Assembly: GCF_040530035.1 (NCBI RefSeq)
Contig: NZ_JBEWCD010000001.1
Coordinates: forward strand, 1,798,001 to 1,862,000
Source: Roseibium sp. HPY-6
Lineage (GTDB): Bacteria; Pseudomonadota; Alphaproteobacteria; Rhizobiales; Stappiaceae
DNA: 64,000 nucleotides
Direction of reading: 5' to 3'
Shown here: positions 51,044-59,393 of the stretch, piece by piece
Position numbering within the stretch: position 1 is the stretch's first letter
How the letters are laid out: every line of letters begins with the position of its first letter
Made by a program: the position numbers and the translations under genes
The notes under the pieces: generated by a model
What the model was told of the DNA's origin: nothing
The model's database searches: none
What the model saw: only the letters and a program-made list of their open reading frames with translations

Positions 51044-51718
51044 CTAACTCCTTCCTACCGCTTTGATGCGCTGGCGCATTTCCGTTATGGCGGCGTCCGG
51101 ACTTGTCAGAACCGGGATGGCTGTTTTGGTGCGCGCAAGCGGTGCGGCACTCGCCATGGAAAATTGCGCCAGCAGGATCACGTCGGCATTCTCGATCGTT
51201 GCTGCGGTTTCGGCCACGAGACGATCGTGGGTATCCTCGTCTCCATCCCGCTTGGCCTCCAGCGCAGCTGCCGTGAAATAGGAAACAAGCGTGGCCGACC
51301 GGCCCCTGGACGCGGATGCTTCCTGAAATTCCTGTTCCATTCCTCTTGCGGCGGGTTCGAACGTGTAAATCATCGCTACACGATCGCCATATTCAAAGGC
51401 GGCGTCGAACATGGCTTCGTTCGGTTTCATAACCGGAATGTCCGACTGGTTTGCGGCAGCCTCGATTGCACAGCCGAATGCGGAACAAGTGAACAAGACA
51501 CCGTCCGACTTTGCGAGTTCGGCATAGTGGGCAAGGCCGAGAATGCGCTCAGAGAGTTCCTTTGTCAGATCCGTTGTGACCGCCCGATCGACAGACAAAC
51601 CCTCTTCAAGGATCGAAATTGTCTCGGCTTCCGGCCAAAGCTCCTTCGCCGCCTTCTCGATTGGGTCAATTGCAACACGTGTCGCATGGATCAGGGCAAG
51701 GCGCGGGCGAGACAGCAT
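51044..51718 (-). CDS. Aspartate/glutamate racemase-superfamily protein
   Basis: A 224-aa protein of the Asp/Glu/hydantoin racemase fold, which uses two Cys in a cofactor-independent mechanism. LALIHATRVAIDPIEKAAKELWPEA is the first strand-helix unit. FTCSAFGCAIEAAANQ in the middle carries the first Cys pair (CSAFGC). The second catalytic Cys normally found in the latter half has no clear counterpart here (VILLAQFSMASAAPLA, where members often have C), so racemase activity is doubtful. A start at 51718 with AGGAA upstream is preferred. Being 3 bp from otnK, it may isomerise or epimerise a C4 sugar-acid intermediate. Confidence 0.75.
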   Translation of the reverse strand: MLSRPRLALIHATRVAIDPIEKAAKELWPEAETISILEEGLSVDRAVTTDLTKELSERILGLAHYAELAKSDGVLFTCSAFGCAIEAAANQSDIPVMKPNEAMFDAAFEYGDRVAMIYTFEPAARGMEQEFQEASASRGRSATLVSYFTAAALEAKRDGDEDTHDRLVAETAATIENADVILLAQFSMASAAPLARTKTAIPVLTSPDAAITEMRQRIKAVGRS

Positions 51719-51801
51719 GGATTGTGTTCCTGTCAAAAAGGTGGTGCCGCAGCGTTGCGGCACCACAAGGGCACGGACATCCTGGTCCGTGGGAGGAAGA
51801 T

Positions 51802-52887
51802 TCAGGCTGCCTGTGCCCGGCTGCTCACGGTTTCGGCGACAAGACGTCCGAAAGAGTCCGTGTTGATTGTACCGCCCAGGTCTCGCGTGCGATTGGCCGG
51901 GTCATCGATCACCGCATCAACGGCATCGGCAATCGCCTGGCCGGCATGCATGAGTTTCGGCTCCCTGCGTTGCTCACCAAGCCACGTGAGCATCATCGCT
52001 GCCGACAGGATCAGGGAAGTCGGATTGGCAATGTTTTGTCCGGCAATGTCCGGAGCAGATCCGTGCTGGGCCTGTGCGCAGCACAAACCCGTCTCGGCAT
52101 TGGCGTTGATGGAACCGGCAAGCCCAAGTGATCCCGATAATTCCGATGCCAGGTCAGACAGGATGTCGCCGTAAAAATTTGTAGCAACGACAACGTCATA
52201 GGTTTCGGGTTTGCGCACCAGCAAGGCGGCGAATGCGTCGACGATCAGTTCCTCTGTTTCCACTTCCGGGAAGTCTTTCGCGACATCGCGGAAGCACTCA
52301 AGGAAGAGGCCGTCGGTCATGAGAAAGGAATTCGCTTTGTGAATTGCGGCGACCTTTTTCCTGCGCTGCATGGCCAACTTGAAAGCCTCACGGCAAATAC
52401 GCATGGATCCGTGCCGGGTGATTTTCCTGATCGAAAGCGCCATGTCCGGGTCAGGCATCATCTCGCCAACTCCCTTGAACATGTTGCGATCGGGATAGAA
52501 GCCTTCGGTTGCTTCACGCATGATGACAAGGTCCATATCTGGCGCCTTGTTGGGGATGAAGCTCCTGGAACGTGCCGGGCGCACATTTGCGTAAAGATCC
52601 AGCCCGATACGGAAGCCCGCCGAGACATTCCGTCCGCCTTCCGCAACGGGCGGGTAGTCCATATGCGACTGGGTACCGAGAATGACACCGTCGAATTCGG
52701 TACGGGCCCGGTCCAGGACCTCTTCGCGAAGCGTGATGCCGTGATTTCTCAGGCTGGTAAAGCCCGACTGCTCCTCCTTAAAGGTGATGCCGAGATCAAA
52801 ACGGCGGTTCACGGCCTCAACGACCTCAAGCGTGGCTGCCATGATCTCAGGGCCAATCCCGTCACAGGGCAATGTCATGATTTTCAT
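51802..52887 (-). CDS. Isocitrate/isopropylmalate-type dehydrogenase
   Basis: A 361-aa NAD-dependent beta-decarboxylating hydroxyacid dehydrogenase of the isopropylmalate/tartrate dehydrogenase group. It starts with LPCDGIGPEIMAATLEVVEAVNRRF, and shows RSRSFIPNK, EATEGFYPD, SMRICREAFKLAMQRRKKVAAIHKANSFLMTDGLF, TNFYGDILSDLASELSG (metal-binding Asp pair) and QAQHGSAPDIAGQNIANPTSLILS (NAD-binding). In this operon it probably makes the 3-oxo acid that OtnK phosphorylates, the step done in known systems by a different dehydrogenase family. The first gene of the operon, divergent from tctC. Confidence 0.88.
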   Translation of the reverse strand: MKIMTLPCDGIGPEIMAATLEVVEAVNRRFDLGITFKEEQSGFTSLRNHGITLREEVLDRARTEFDGVILGTQSHMDYPPVAEGGRNVSAGFRIGLDLYANVRPARSRSFIPNKAPDMDLVIMREATEGFYPDRNMFKGVGEMMPDPDMALSIRKITRHGSMRICREAFKLAMQRRKKVAAIHKANSFLMTDGLFLECFRDVAKDFPEVETEELIVDAFAALLVRKPETYDVVVATNFYGDILSDLASELSGSLGLAGSINANAETGLCCAQAQHGSAPDIAGQNIANPTSLILSAAMMLTWLGEQRREPKLMHAGQAIADAVDAVIDDPANRTRDLGGTINTDSFGRLVAETVSSRAQAA

Positions 52888-53096
52888 TTCTCAGTCCCTC
52901 AAAGACGCGCTCTCAAACACTCACTTAAATTGCTCTTTATCGATTTAATATGCATTTTTCAATATTGATTTTGCCTTTGAACGAGAAAAAATAAAATTCA
53001 GAAAGTCACAATGCTTAGCAGGTAACGCAATTAAGTCGCTGTTTTCAAATGGCTTTATAACATTCTTTGTTACGACATCAAAAATTGTATTTTTAT

Positions 53097-53128
53097 TTGA
53101 CAAGATGCAATCTGATAACGTATTGCAT
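53097..53128 (+). promoter_or_regulatory. Promoter and inverted repeat ahead of tctC
   Basis: TTGACA at 53097-53102 with TATTGC 18 bp downstream is a possible promoter. Within it, ATGCAAT (53105-53111) and ATTGCAT (53122-53128) form an inverted repeat with a 10-bp spacer. The octamer TGCAATCT recurs 29 bp before the GntR gene (56472-56479), so both may be sites for that regulator. The wider 285-bp gap (52888-53171) is AT-rich and holds no gene. Confidence 0.45.
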
Positions 53129-53171
53129 TATAGCATCTACAAATGCAAATCGATCAAAGGGAGGATGCCAG

Positions 53172-54140
53172 ATGATCAAGCGAAGGACCTTTACCCTCTT
53201 GGCGGCCGCGGCCGCGGTAGCAACTTCGATATCAATCCCGGCGTCGGCGGAGGAATACCCGTCCGAACGCCTGACTTATACAATTGCGTTTGGGCCGGGC
53301 GGCGGGAATGATCGCATGTCCCGAACCGTCGTAGACATTCTGCGCAAATACGAGCTCTACCCCGGCAACATCGTGGTTGAGAATCGGGAAGGGGGAAGCG
53401 GCGCTGTAGGTTTCAGCTATGTTGCCGGCAAATCGGGTGACCCCTATCGGTTGACGTCAACCAGCGGCAACTTCATTGGTACGCCTCTGGTGGCCGACAC
53501 GGACTGGACCTACGCGGATTTCACGCCGATTGGCCTTCTGGCGAGTGACGCGATGCTGCTCGTGGTCCGCGCCGACTCCGACTTTGGCGATGTTGATGCA
53601 TTCGTGGACGCCGCAAAGGCGGGGCGCGTTACGATCGCCGGCAGTGGGTCAGCAGGTCCGGAACGTGTGACGGCCTCGCTGTTTGCGCAGTCCGCGGGTA
53701 TCGAATTCGAATATGTACCGATCGGTTCCGGTGGCGAATTGGTGACGGCGTTGACGTCGGGCAGTGTCGATGCGGTCGTTGCAAATCCATCCGAAGCTGC
53801 CGGTCAGCTTGACGCAGGCACACTGAAAGCACTCGCATTTTCCGATTCAGCGCGAAGCACCAACAATCCGGATGTCCCGACGTTCATGGAGCTTGGCTAT
53901 GACTTCAGCTTCTCTCTCCCGCGTGGTGTCGTGATGCCGAACGGTCTCGATGCTGCCGCGCAGGAGTGGTGGATTTCCACGCTCAAGGAAGTGATTGAGA
54001 CGCCGGAGTGGCAGGAATACCTGGCCAAAAACGGCATGTCGGGCAACCCGATCTGGGGCGAAGACTTCGCGACTTACCTTGCTGCAACGAGTGCGCAGTA
54101 CCGCGACACGCTGGTGAAGATCGGCGCAATCCAGGAATAA
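53172..54140 (+). CDS. tctC: TctC: tripartite tricarboxylate transporter binding protein
   Basis: A 322-aa periplasmic solute-binding protein of the TctC/Bug family. It has a signal peptide (RRTFTLLAAAAAVATSISIPASA), then YTIAFGPGGGNDRMSR, where members bind carboxylate ligands, and later GRVTIAGSGSAGPERVTASLFAQSAG and SGSVDAVVANPSEAAGQ. The ligand in this family is usually a di-/tricarboxylate or an aromatic acid; here the adjacent otn genes suggest a four-carbon sugar acid. Start ATG 53172 with GGGAGGATG upstream. Followed by tctB and tctA. Confidence 0.92.
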   Translation: MIKRRTFTLLAAAAAVATSISIPASAEEYPSERLTYTIAFGPGGGNDRMSRTVVDILRKYELYPGNIVVENREGGSGAVGFSYVAGKSGDPYRLTSTSGNFIGTPLVADTDWTYADFTPIGLLASDAMLLVVRADSDFGDVDAFVDAAKAGRVTIAGSGSAGPERVTASLFAQSAGIEFEYVPIGSGGELVTALTSGSVDAVVANPSEAAGQLDAGTLKALAFSDSARSTNNPDVPTFMELGYDFSFSLPRGVVMPNGLDAAAQEWWISTLKEVIETPEWQEYLAKNGMSGNPIWGEDFATYLAATSAQYRDTLVKIGAIQE

Positions 54141-54243
54141 CCCGGACAATCTCTTCGCGGGCGCACGATAGGTGGTGCGCCCGCGGTGCATTTTACAAAC
54201 AAAATCAGAGAGAAATCCGCTTGAAAGCCGGAAAGGGAGGCCG

Positions 54244-54771
54244 ATGAAAAAGTGGTTCGCCGCAGGGCTGCTCATATTGTCTGTGGCTTATACAGCCCAT
54301 GGGTTGAGCACACTGACGCTCGTCACCTCTTCGGGACGGCCTGCAGCCGGTTTCTTCCCTCTTTTGATCGGCTTGCTGATGATGATTTCGTGTGCGGTCA
54401 ATCTGTTGGGGGATTGGCGCGAAGAGAGCGCGCAGCGAAGATCCGGGATCGTGCCGCGGCACCAGGCCGATCCTGAAGCAGAGGCAAAGGCGGATGCCCT
54501 CGGCGTTGATGCGCATGGCATCGACGGCGGGCAGGATTACGGTCGCGACGTGTTGATCGTCTTTCTCTACATCTGCGGCTTTGTCGCGATCATGAAGCCC
54601 ATTGGCGCATTCCTCGCCATGGTTCTGTTCATGCTGGCCTTCCTCTTCACGTTCAACCGGGCTCACGTTTTGAGCAACCTGATCTACAGCGTCGCCCTCC
54701 CCGGGTTCTTGTACGGGCTGTTCAAGGTTCTGCTGAACGCGTCCCTTCCAATCAGTCCGTTTGGTTTTTAA
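54244..54771 (+). CDS. tctB: TctB: small membrane subunit of the tripartite transporter
   Basis: A 175-aa membrane protein with four hydrophobic segments, as usual for TctB. A signal-anchor-like first helix (KKWFAAGLLILSVAYTAHGL) is followed by a loop ending in GRPAAGFFPLLIGLLMM, and a hydrophilic insertion (about 55-95) precedes the last two helices. It forms the membrane complex with TctA, using the binding protein TctC. ATG at 54244 has GGGAGG upstream; tctA begins 32 bp later. Confidence 0.9.
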   Translation: MKKWFAAGLLILSVAYTAHGLSTLTLVTSSGRPAAGFFPLLIGLLMMISCAVNLLGDWREESAQRRSGIVPRHQADPEAEAKADALGVDAHGIDGGQDYGRDVLIVFLYICGFVAIMKPIGAFLAMVLFMLAFLFTFNRAHVLSNLIYSVALPGFLYGLFKVLLNASLPISPFGF

Positions 54772-54803
54772 CGCCCGCCACTATCTGAAAAAGGATAACG
54801 CAA

Positions 54804-56339
54804 ATGCTAGCTGACATTGCGTCGAACCTGTCTCTTGGCCTGAGCGTGGCAGCGTCTCCGGAGGGATTTTTGTTTCTCGTGATCGGCGCTTTTCTTGGCA
54901 TGATCGTGGGGCTCTTCCCGGGGTTCGGACCTGCTGCAGGGATCGCGGTACTGATCCCGATGACTTTTGGTCTGCAGCCAACCATCGCCATCATCATGCT
55001 CGCCGGGATTTACTACGGCTCGATGTATGGCGGCACGATCACCTCCATCCTGATCAACACGCCAGGAGAATCCGCAACCGTTGCCTCGACGATTGATGGC
55101 TACCCACTCGCCCAAAAGGGACGCGCTGGTCCCGCCCTCGTCATGCAGGCGATCGCTTCCTTCTTCGGTGGCACTGTAGGCGTCGTGCTGATCACGGCGC
55201 TTGCACCGTCACTGGCGAATTTTGCTGCTTCCTTCGGTCCATCCGAATACTTCCTGATCATCGCGGTCGGCCTCTTGATGCTGACAACGATGATGGGCGA
55301 CAACAAGTTCAAGGGGTTCATTTCTGCCCTGATCGGTTTTGCGATCGGCACAGTTGGAGTCGACGTGATGAGCGGTCAGCAACGTTTCACGTTCGGCTCG
55401 CCCGAGCTGATAGGCGGTGTCTATTTTGTGGCTGTTGCGATCGGTCTCTTCGGCATCGGGGAATTGCTGCACTGTGTCTACAACGGACAGCATCGCCAGC
55501 CCACAAAGCGCCTACGGATCAGTTTCCGCGACAAGGAATTCTGGCCGTCAAAAGAGGACTATTACGAGTCGCGCTGGACCTTCTGGAGAGGGTCCGGGAT
55601 CGGTTTCCTTGCCGGTGTTTTGCCCGGATCGGGCGCTACACTGGGCTCGATAATCGGCTATTCGGTGGAAAAGAAGGTTGCGAAGGACCCGGAAAAGTTT
55701 GGCAAGGGCGAGATGCGCGGACTGGTCGCTCCCGAGGCTGCCAACAACGCCGCGTCTGCCGGCGCGATGGTTCCGCTGCTTTCGCTGGGCATTCCAGGCT
55801 CCGGTGCGACCGCCGTATTGCTTGGCGCATTCCTGATGTGGGGCCTTCAGCCCGGCCCCCTTCTCATTGTGAACGACCCGGAGTTCGTCTGGGGTCTGAT
55901 CGCCAGCATGTATCTCGGCAACATGATCCTGATCGCGATGAGCATCTTTGCGATACCGCTCTTCGTGAAGTTTCTGGATGTGCCTTACGTGAATGTCGTG
56001 CCGGTCATCGTGCTCCTTTGCATTATCGGCGCATTCGCCATCAATGCCAGTATCATCGAGACTTGGATCCTGGTCGTGAGCGGCCTGATCGGTTTTGCGA
56101 TGAAGCGATATGGCTATTCGCCGGCTGCAACAGTGCTGGCTCTGGTGCTCGGGTCGATGGCTGAAGAAACATTCCTGCAGAGCTATATCATTTCGCAAGG
56201 CACGATGAATCTGTTCTGGGAACGTCCGGTCTCCCTTGTGCTCTTCATCGTCTTGCTTGCGATTGTGGTCCTGCCGATTGTCCTGGCGCTCCTGGTCCGC
56301 TCGAAAAGTGCCCGGGAAGGCCTTTCCAACAAGGTATAA
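54804..56339 (+). CDS. tctA: TctA: large membrane subunit of the tripartite transporter
   Basis: A 511-aa integral membrane protein with about 12 hydrophobic segments. It carries the TctA family motifs GLFPGFGPAAGIAVLIPMTFGL, YYGSMYGGTITSILINTPGES near the N-terminus, and GVLPGSGATLGSIIGYSVEKK and LSLGIPGSGATAVLLGAFL in the second half. It drives secondary, proton- or sodium-coupled uptake of the ligand delivered by TctC. The repeated GxPGSGAT motif is the substrate-binding signature. It ends the tctCBA operon; the GntR gene starts 168 bp downstream. Confidence 0.93.
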   Translation: MLADIASNLSLGLSVAASPEGFLFLVIGAFLGMIVGLFPGFGPAAGIAVLIPMTFGLQPTIAIIMLAGIYYGSMYGGTITSILINTPGESATVASTIDGYPLAQKGRAGPALVMQAIASFFGGTVGVVLITALAPSLANFAASFGPSEYFLIIAVGLLMLTTMMGDNKFKGFISALIGFAIGTVGVDVMSGQQRFTFGSPELIGGVYFVAVAIGLFGIGELLHCVYNGQHRQPTKRLRISFRDKEFWPSKEDYYESRWTFWRGSGIGFLAGVLPGSGATLGSIIGYSVEKKVAKDPEKFGKGEMRGLVAPEAANNAASAGAMVPLLSLGIPGSGATAVLLGAFLMWGLQPGPLLIVNDPEFVWGLIASMYLGNMILIAMSIFAIPLFVKFLDVPYVNVVPVIVLLCIIGAFAINASIIETWILVVSGLIGFAMKRYGYSPAATVLALVLGSMAEETFLQSYIISQGTMNLFWERPVSLVLFIVLLAIVVLPIVLALLVRSKSAREGLSNKV

Positions 56340-56507
56340 ATTTGACAGGACAACGAACAGACAGACCCGAAGCGCGGTGTCACCTGGCGGTGACTTCCCT
56401 TGGGCGGATCAGACGCACATGAATTTTCCTTGTTCAAAAGCCGAAAAAATTGCGTAATCCGAATATTGATGTGCAATCTTGTCATCGCAATCCAAGCCCA
56501 ATGAAGA

Positions 56508-57464
56508 GTGCGTGTCTTGTCGTCAAGCGAACTTTCGAACCGGATTTCAAAACGAATTGCTCAGGAAATCTCGACCGGAAGTCTTGCGAAAGGCCAGCAT
56601 CTGGGCGCGCAACAGGTGGCGGATCGCTATGGCGTTTCGCGGACACCGGTACGCGAGGCCATGCAGTTTCTGGAAGAACAGGGCCTCCTCGTGCGGGAAG
56701 CCAACAGAGGATACTTCGTTTCGGAAACGGCATCGAATAACGTGCCTGAGCTCCTCTCCGACAAGTGGGCGACCGGCGCTGACGACTACCAGATGCTGGC
56801 CGACGATTGGCTGGTGAACCGGTTGCCGGAAGAGGTTACGGAACAGTTTCTACGCCAGAAATATGACTGGTCCAAAGCCAAGATGAACGAGATCCTGGTG
56901 CGCGCGGCGCGAGAGGGATGGGCTGAGCGGAAAGAAGGCTATGGGTGGCGGTTTTTGCCGGTCGCCAAAACAGCAAGCGCTTTTGACGAGATCTATCGGT
57001 TTCGCATGGCGATTGAACCGGTCGCAATGCTCGAGCCGACCTTCGAATTGGACCGCAAGGTTCTCGAAAAACAGCGCCGCATCCAGGAAGAGATGCTTGA
57101 GATGGACTTTTCCGCTGTGCCTGCAGAAAGACTCCTCGAGAACGGATCTCTGTTCCATGAAGAGCTGATTTCTCTCTCACGAAATCCCTTTTTCCTGATG
57201 GCCCTGCAAAGGGTCAATCGCATGCGGCGTCTTATGGAGTACCGGGCAGAGATCAACCACGAGCGATTGATCGAACAGTGCACGGAGCATCTGGAGATTG
57301 TCGATTTGCTGGAAAGCGGCAACGTTGTCGATGCCTCGTACAGAATGAGGCAACACTTGAGTGGAGCGCTGAAACGCAAGTCGCCAATTGCGTGGGAATG
57401 GTCATCAGATACGGGGCATCCACTGGAGACCAACGCGAACGGGAGCGCTTCCCAAAAAGTCTGA
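56508..57464 (+). CDS. GntR-family regulator with a second DNA-binding-like helix-turn-helix
   Basis: A 318-aa regulator. Residues 1-70 are a GntR winged helix: NRISKRIAQEISTGSLAKGQHLGAQQVADRYGVSRTPVREAMQFLEEQGLL. Residues 95-150 resemble a second winged helix (LPEEVTEQFLRQKYDWSKAKMNEILVRAAREGWAERKEGYGWRFLP), not typical of simple FadR members. The C-terminal 150 residues form an FCD-like effector domain (EIYRFRMAIEPVAMLEPTF). The GTG start is uncertain but the sequence before it is not coding. Located after tctCBA, it is the likely regulator of the sugar-acid/tct divergon. Confidence 0.8.
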   Translation: MRVLSSSELSNRISKRIAQEISTGSLAKGQHLGAQQVADRYGVSRTPVREAMQFLEEQGLLVREANRGYFVSETASNNVPELLSDKWATGADDYQMLADDWLVNRLPEEVTEQFLRQKYDWSKAKMNEILVRAAREGWAERKEGYGWRFLPVAKTASAFDEIYRFRMAIEPVAMLEPTFELDRKVLEKQRRIQEEMLEMDFSAVPAERLLENGSLFHEELISLSRNPFFLMALQRVNRMRRLMEYRAEINHERLIEQCTEHLEIVDLLESGNVVDASYRMRQHLSGALKRKSPIAWEWSSDTGHPLETNANGSASQKV

Positions 57465-57645
57465 GTCAGACCGGGTTCCTTGTAGCCACGATTTGTGAAT
57501 CAAATCCAGAACAGTCAACTTGCCATTCATCACCCAAAAATTCGGAGCGCTCCGCACCCTTCATGCCGGAAATCATATGTGGAACGGCGCGGGAGCAACT
57601 TTCACGCACTAGGGCTGCGTCCTGCCACGCGAGCACACCTCAGCG

Positions 57646-58077
57646 TTAAGAGGCGCTTCCCTCGAAAGAGGCCTTCGAAGGCGTGACACCCAGTTGCGTA
57701 ATCAGGAGCGCTGCTCCGATCAGCGCAATCCCTTTGAAAAAATGCGCCTGCTGATGGGCCCAAAGTATGGGATCCTCTTGCGTGAACAGCTCGTAGCCGT
57801 GAACAACAAGCGTGACCGGAACCAGAAAAAGGATCAGGAGCCAGCCTCCAAGGCGCGGGCGCCAGTTAAAGAGGATCATCGCGGCACCAGCCAGCTCCAC
57901 GAGACCCGAGACCAGAACAAGGAACACGGGAAAGGGAATCGCCCCGGGCATCAGGGACACGTAGTGGGAAATATTGGTAAAGTGCGTTACGCCCGACAGA
58001 AAGAAAAGCGACGTGAACAGAAAGCGTGCGACCCAGGTGAAACCGCGATGACACGGGAGCCGGTCTTCGGCAAACAT
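57646..58077 (-). CDS. DoxX-family membrane protein
   Basis: A 143-aa protein with four hydrophobic segments. The first helix contains RFLFTSLFFLSGVTHFTNI, the second PFPVFLVLVSGLVELAGAAMILF, then GWLLILFLVPVTLVVHG, and last AHFFKGIALIGAALLITQLG, a DoxX pattern (including the conserved HxxxFxKG-like segment). DoxX proteins are small quinol-oxidase-associated or redox-related membrane proteins of varied role. The start at 58077 has GGAG 6 nt upstream; longer in-frame starts further up lack a ribosome site. Confidence 0.8.
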   Translation of the reverse strand: MFAEDRLPCHRGFTWVARFLFTSLFFLSGVTHFTNISHYVSLMPGAIPFPVFLVLVSGLVELAGAAMILFNWRPRLGGWLLILFLVPVTLVVHGYELFTQEDPILWAHQQAHFFKGIALIGAALLITQLGVTPSKASFEGSAS

Positions 58078-58356
58078 CAGACACTCCATTGCTGCAGGTA
58101 TCGCGAGGGCGATTACCTTGCGCCGATTTTTAAGCCTAACCATGCCGCCGCGACAGTATGCGGGATGACACGCACAGACGCTTTGGTCTCTACCAGCTCT
58201 GCCAAGAAGCCGGAAGGCAACGGATCGACATATGATGACTTTCACAAGTCGGCCCGAAGCAGACCGCTGAAAAAGCAGGTTGACCTATTACGATCTTCGG
58301 TCCGCTGACACTTGCAACGGTCTGCTAGCGCCCGCTCTCTGGAGAGGGGGTGGATG

Positions 58357-59271
58357 TCAGATCGAGATCAATTCCAAAAACTGTTGCAAGACGGCAGACT
58401 GGTGGCGGTCGCTGCGCCAGATGGCACAGATCGGGGACGAATACTGAAAGACGTCCGGCCGGAGCTCCTTGAAATCGTAAAGTGTCTGGTTTGTGCAATG
58501 TGTCGGGAAAAACCCGAGATACACACCGGCCCCGACAAGGGCGAGGACGGCCTCTGTCTGAAAGACAATCGTGCCGACCGGAAATTTCTGTTTCAGGTTT
58601 CGGAGCTTGTTGCTTTCAAAATAGCCGCGATAGACCAGTGCGTGCTGCAAAATGTCTTCCTCGCTCAACGTCTCCCCTGCGTCCAGCGCAAGCGACAACG
58701 GATGCTCTCCGGCACAAAACAGACCGACGTCTTCGTCATAGAGGTGGCGATATTTCAGGCTTGGATGCCTCTGGTAGTCCGGCACGATCCCGAAATGCAG
58801 TTTGCCATCGATCACGGCACGTTCCACCTCGGCCGGAGTACCTGTCATCAGGCTCACATCAACGTCCGGAGCGTCGTCCTTAAACCGCCGGATTGCCGAA
58901 ACGAGCGGATTGCGCCTGTCCGAAACCGTGTAATCGATCATGCCGATGTCGATCTTGCCCACCAGCTGGCGGTTGATGGAGGCAACGCTGGTAGCGAACT
59001 CATCGGCCGCCGCCAGCAGACGGTCGATATGCTCAAGAGCGATTTCCCCCTGCTGGGTGAGAGAAAAACCGCTGCGGCCGCGATGGCAGAGCCGGATCCC
59101 GAGGCGTGTTTCCAGATCCGATATCTGCCGCGAGATGGTCGAAGCGCCGACCCCCAGCTCGGTTTGGGCAGCTGAGAGACCGGAACACTCGATCACCGTT
59201 TTGAAGATCCGCATCAGGCGAATATCCGCGCCGCTGACGCTACCTGAAAACGCACTTTTCCGCCTTGCCAT
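58357..59271 (-). CDS. LysR-family transcriptional regulator
   Basis: A 304-aa LysR regulator. The N-terminal winged helix includes LMRIFKTVIECSGLSAAQTELGVGASTISRQISDLETRLGIRLCHRGRSGFSLTQQG. A substrate-binding domain follows from about residue 95 (GKIDIGMIDYTVSDRRNPLVSAIRRFKD). It is divergent from the agmatinase-RidA operon, with 122 bp between the start codons and a TGCAT-TTTT-ATGCA dyad (59300-59313), so it is the probable regulator of those genes. Confidence 0.9.
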   Translation of the reverse strand: MARRKSAFSGSVSGADIRLMRIFKTVIECSGLSAAQTELGVGASTISRQISDLETRLGIRLCHRGRSGFSLTQQGEIALEHIDRLLAAADEFATSVASINRQLVGKIDIGMIDYTVSDRRNPLVSAIRRFKDDAPDVDVSLMTGTPAEVERAVIDGKLHFGIVPDYQRHPSLKYRHLYDEDVGLFCAGEHPLSLALDAGETLSEEDILQHALVYRGYFESNKLRNLKQKFPVGTIVFQTEAVLALVGAGVYLGFFPTHCTNQTLYDFKELRPDVFQYSSPICAIWRSDRHQSAVLQQFLELISI

Positions 59272-59299
59272 TTATCTTCCAGACCTTGTTCTCAACTCA

Positions 59300-59313
59300 T
59301 GCATTTTTATGCA
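59300..59313. promoter_or_regulatory. Dyad TGCAT-TTTT-ATGCA upstream of the agmatinase gene
   Basis: A dyad with 5-bp arms and a 4-bp AT spacer in the gap between the divergent LysR and agmatinase genes. This is where a LysR-type regulator would be expected to bind. Confidence 0.4.
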
Positions 59314-59393
59314 AAAGATCTTCGCTTAGTTCAACTTTTTGGAGCTTAAAAACCAACGTATCCCAACACCTGAAGTTTATTGAGGAGCAGCAG

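Noticed and set aside
56379..56394. Hairpin GTCACC-TGGC-GGTGAC after tctA
   Set aside because: The stem is only 6 bp and no T-run follows, so I do not call it a terminator.
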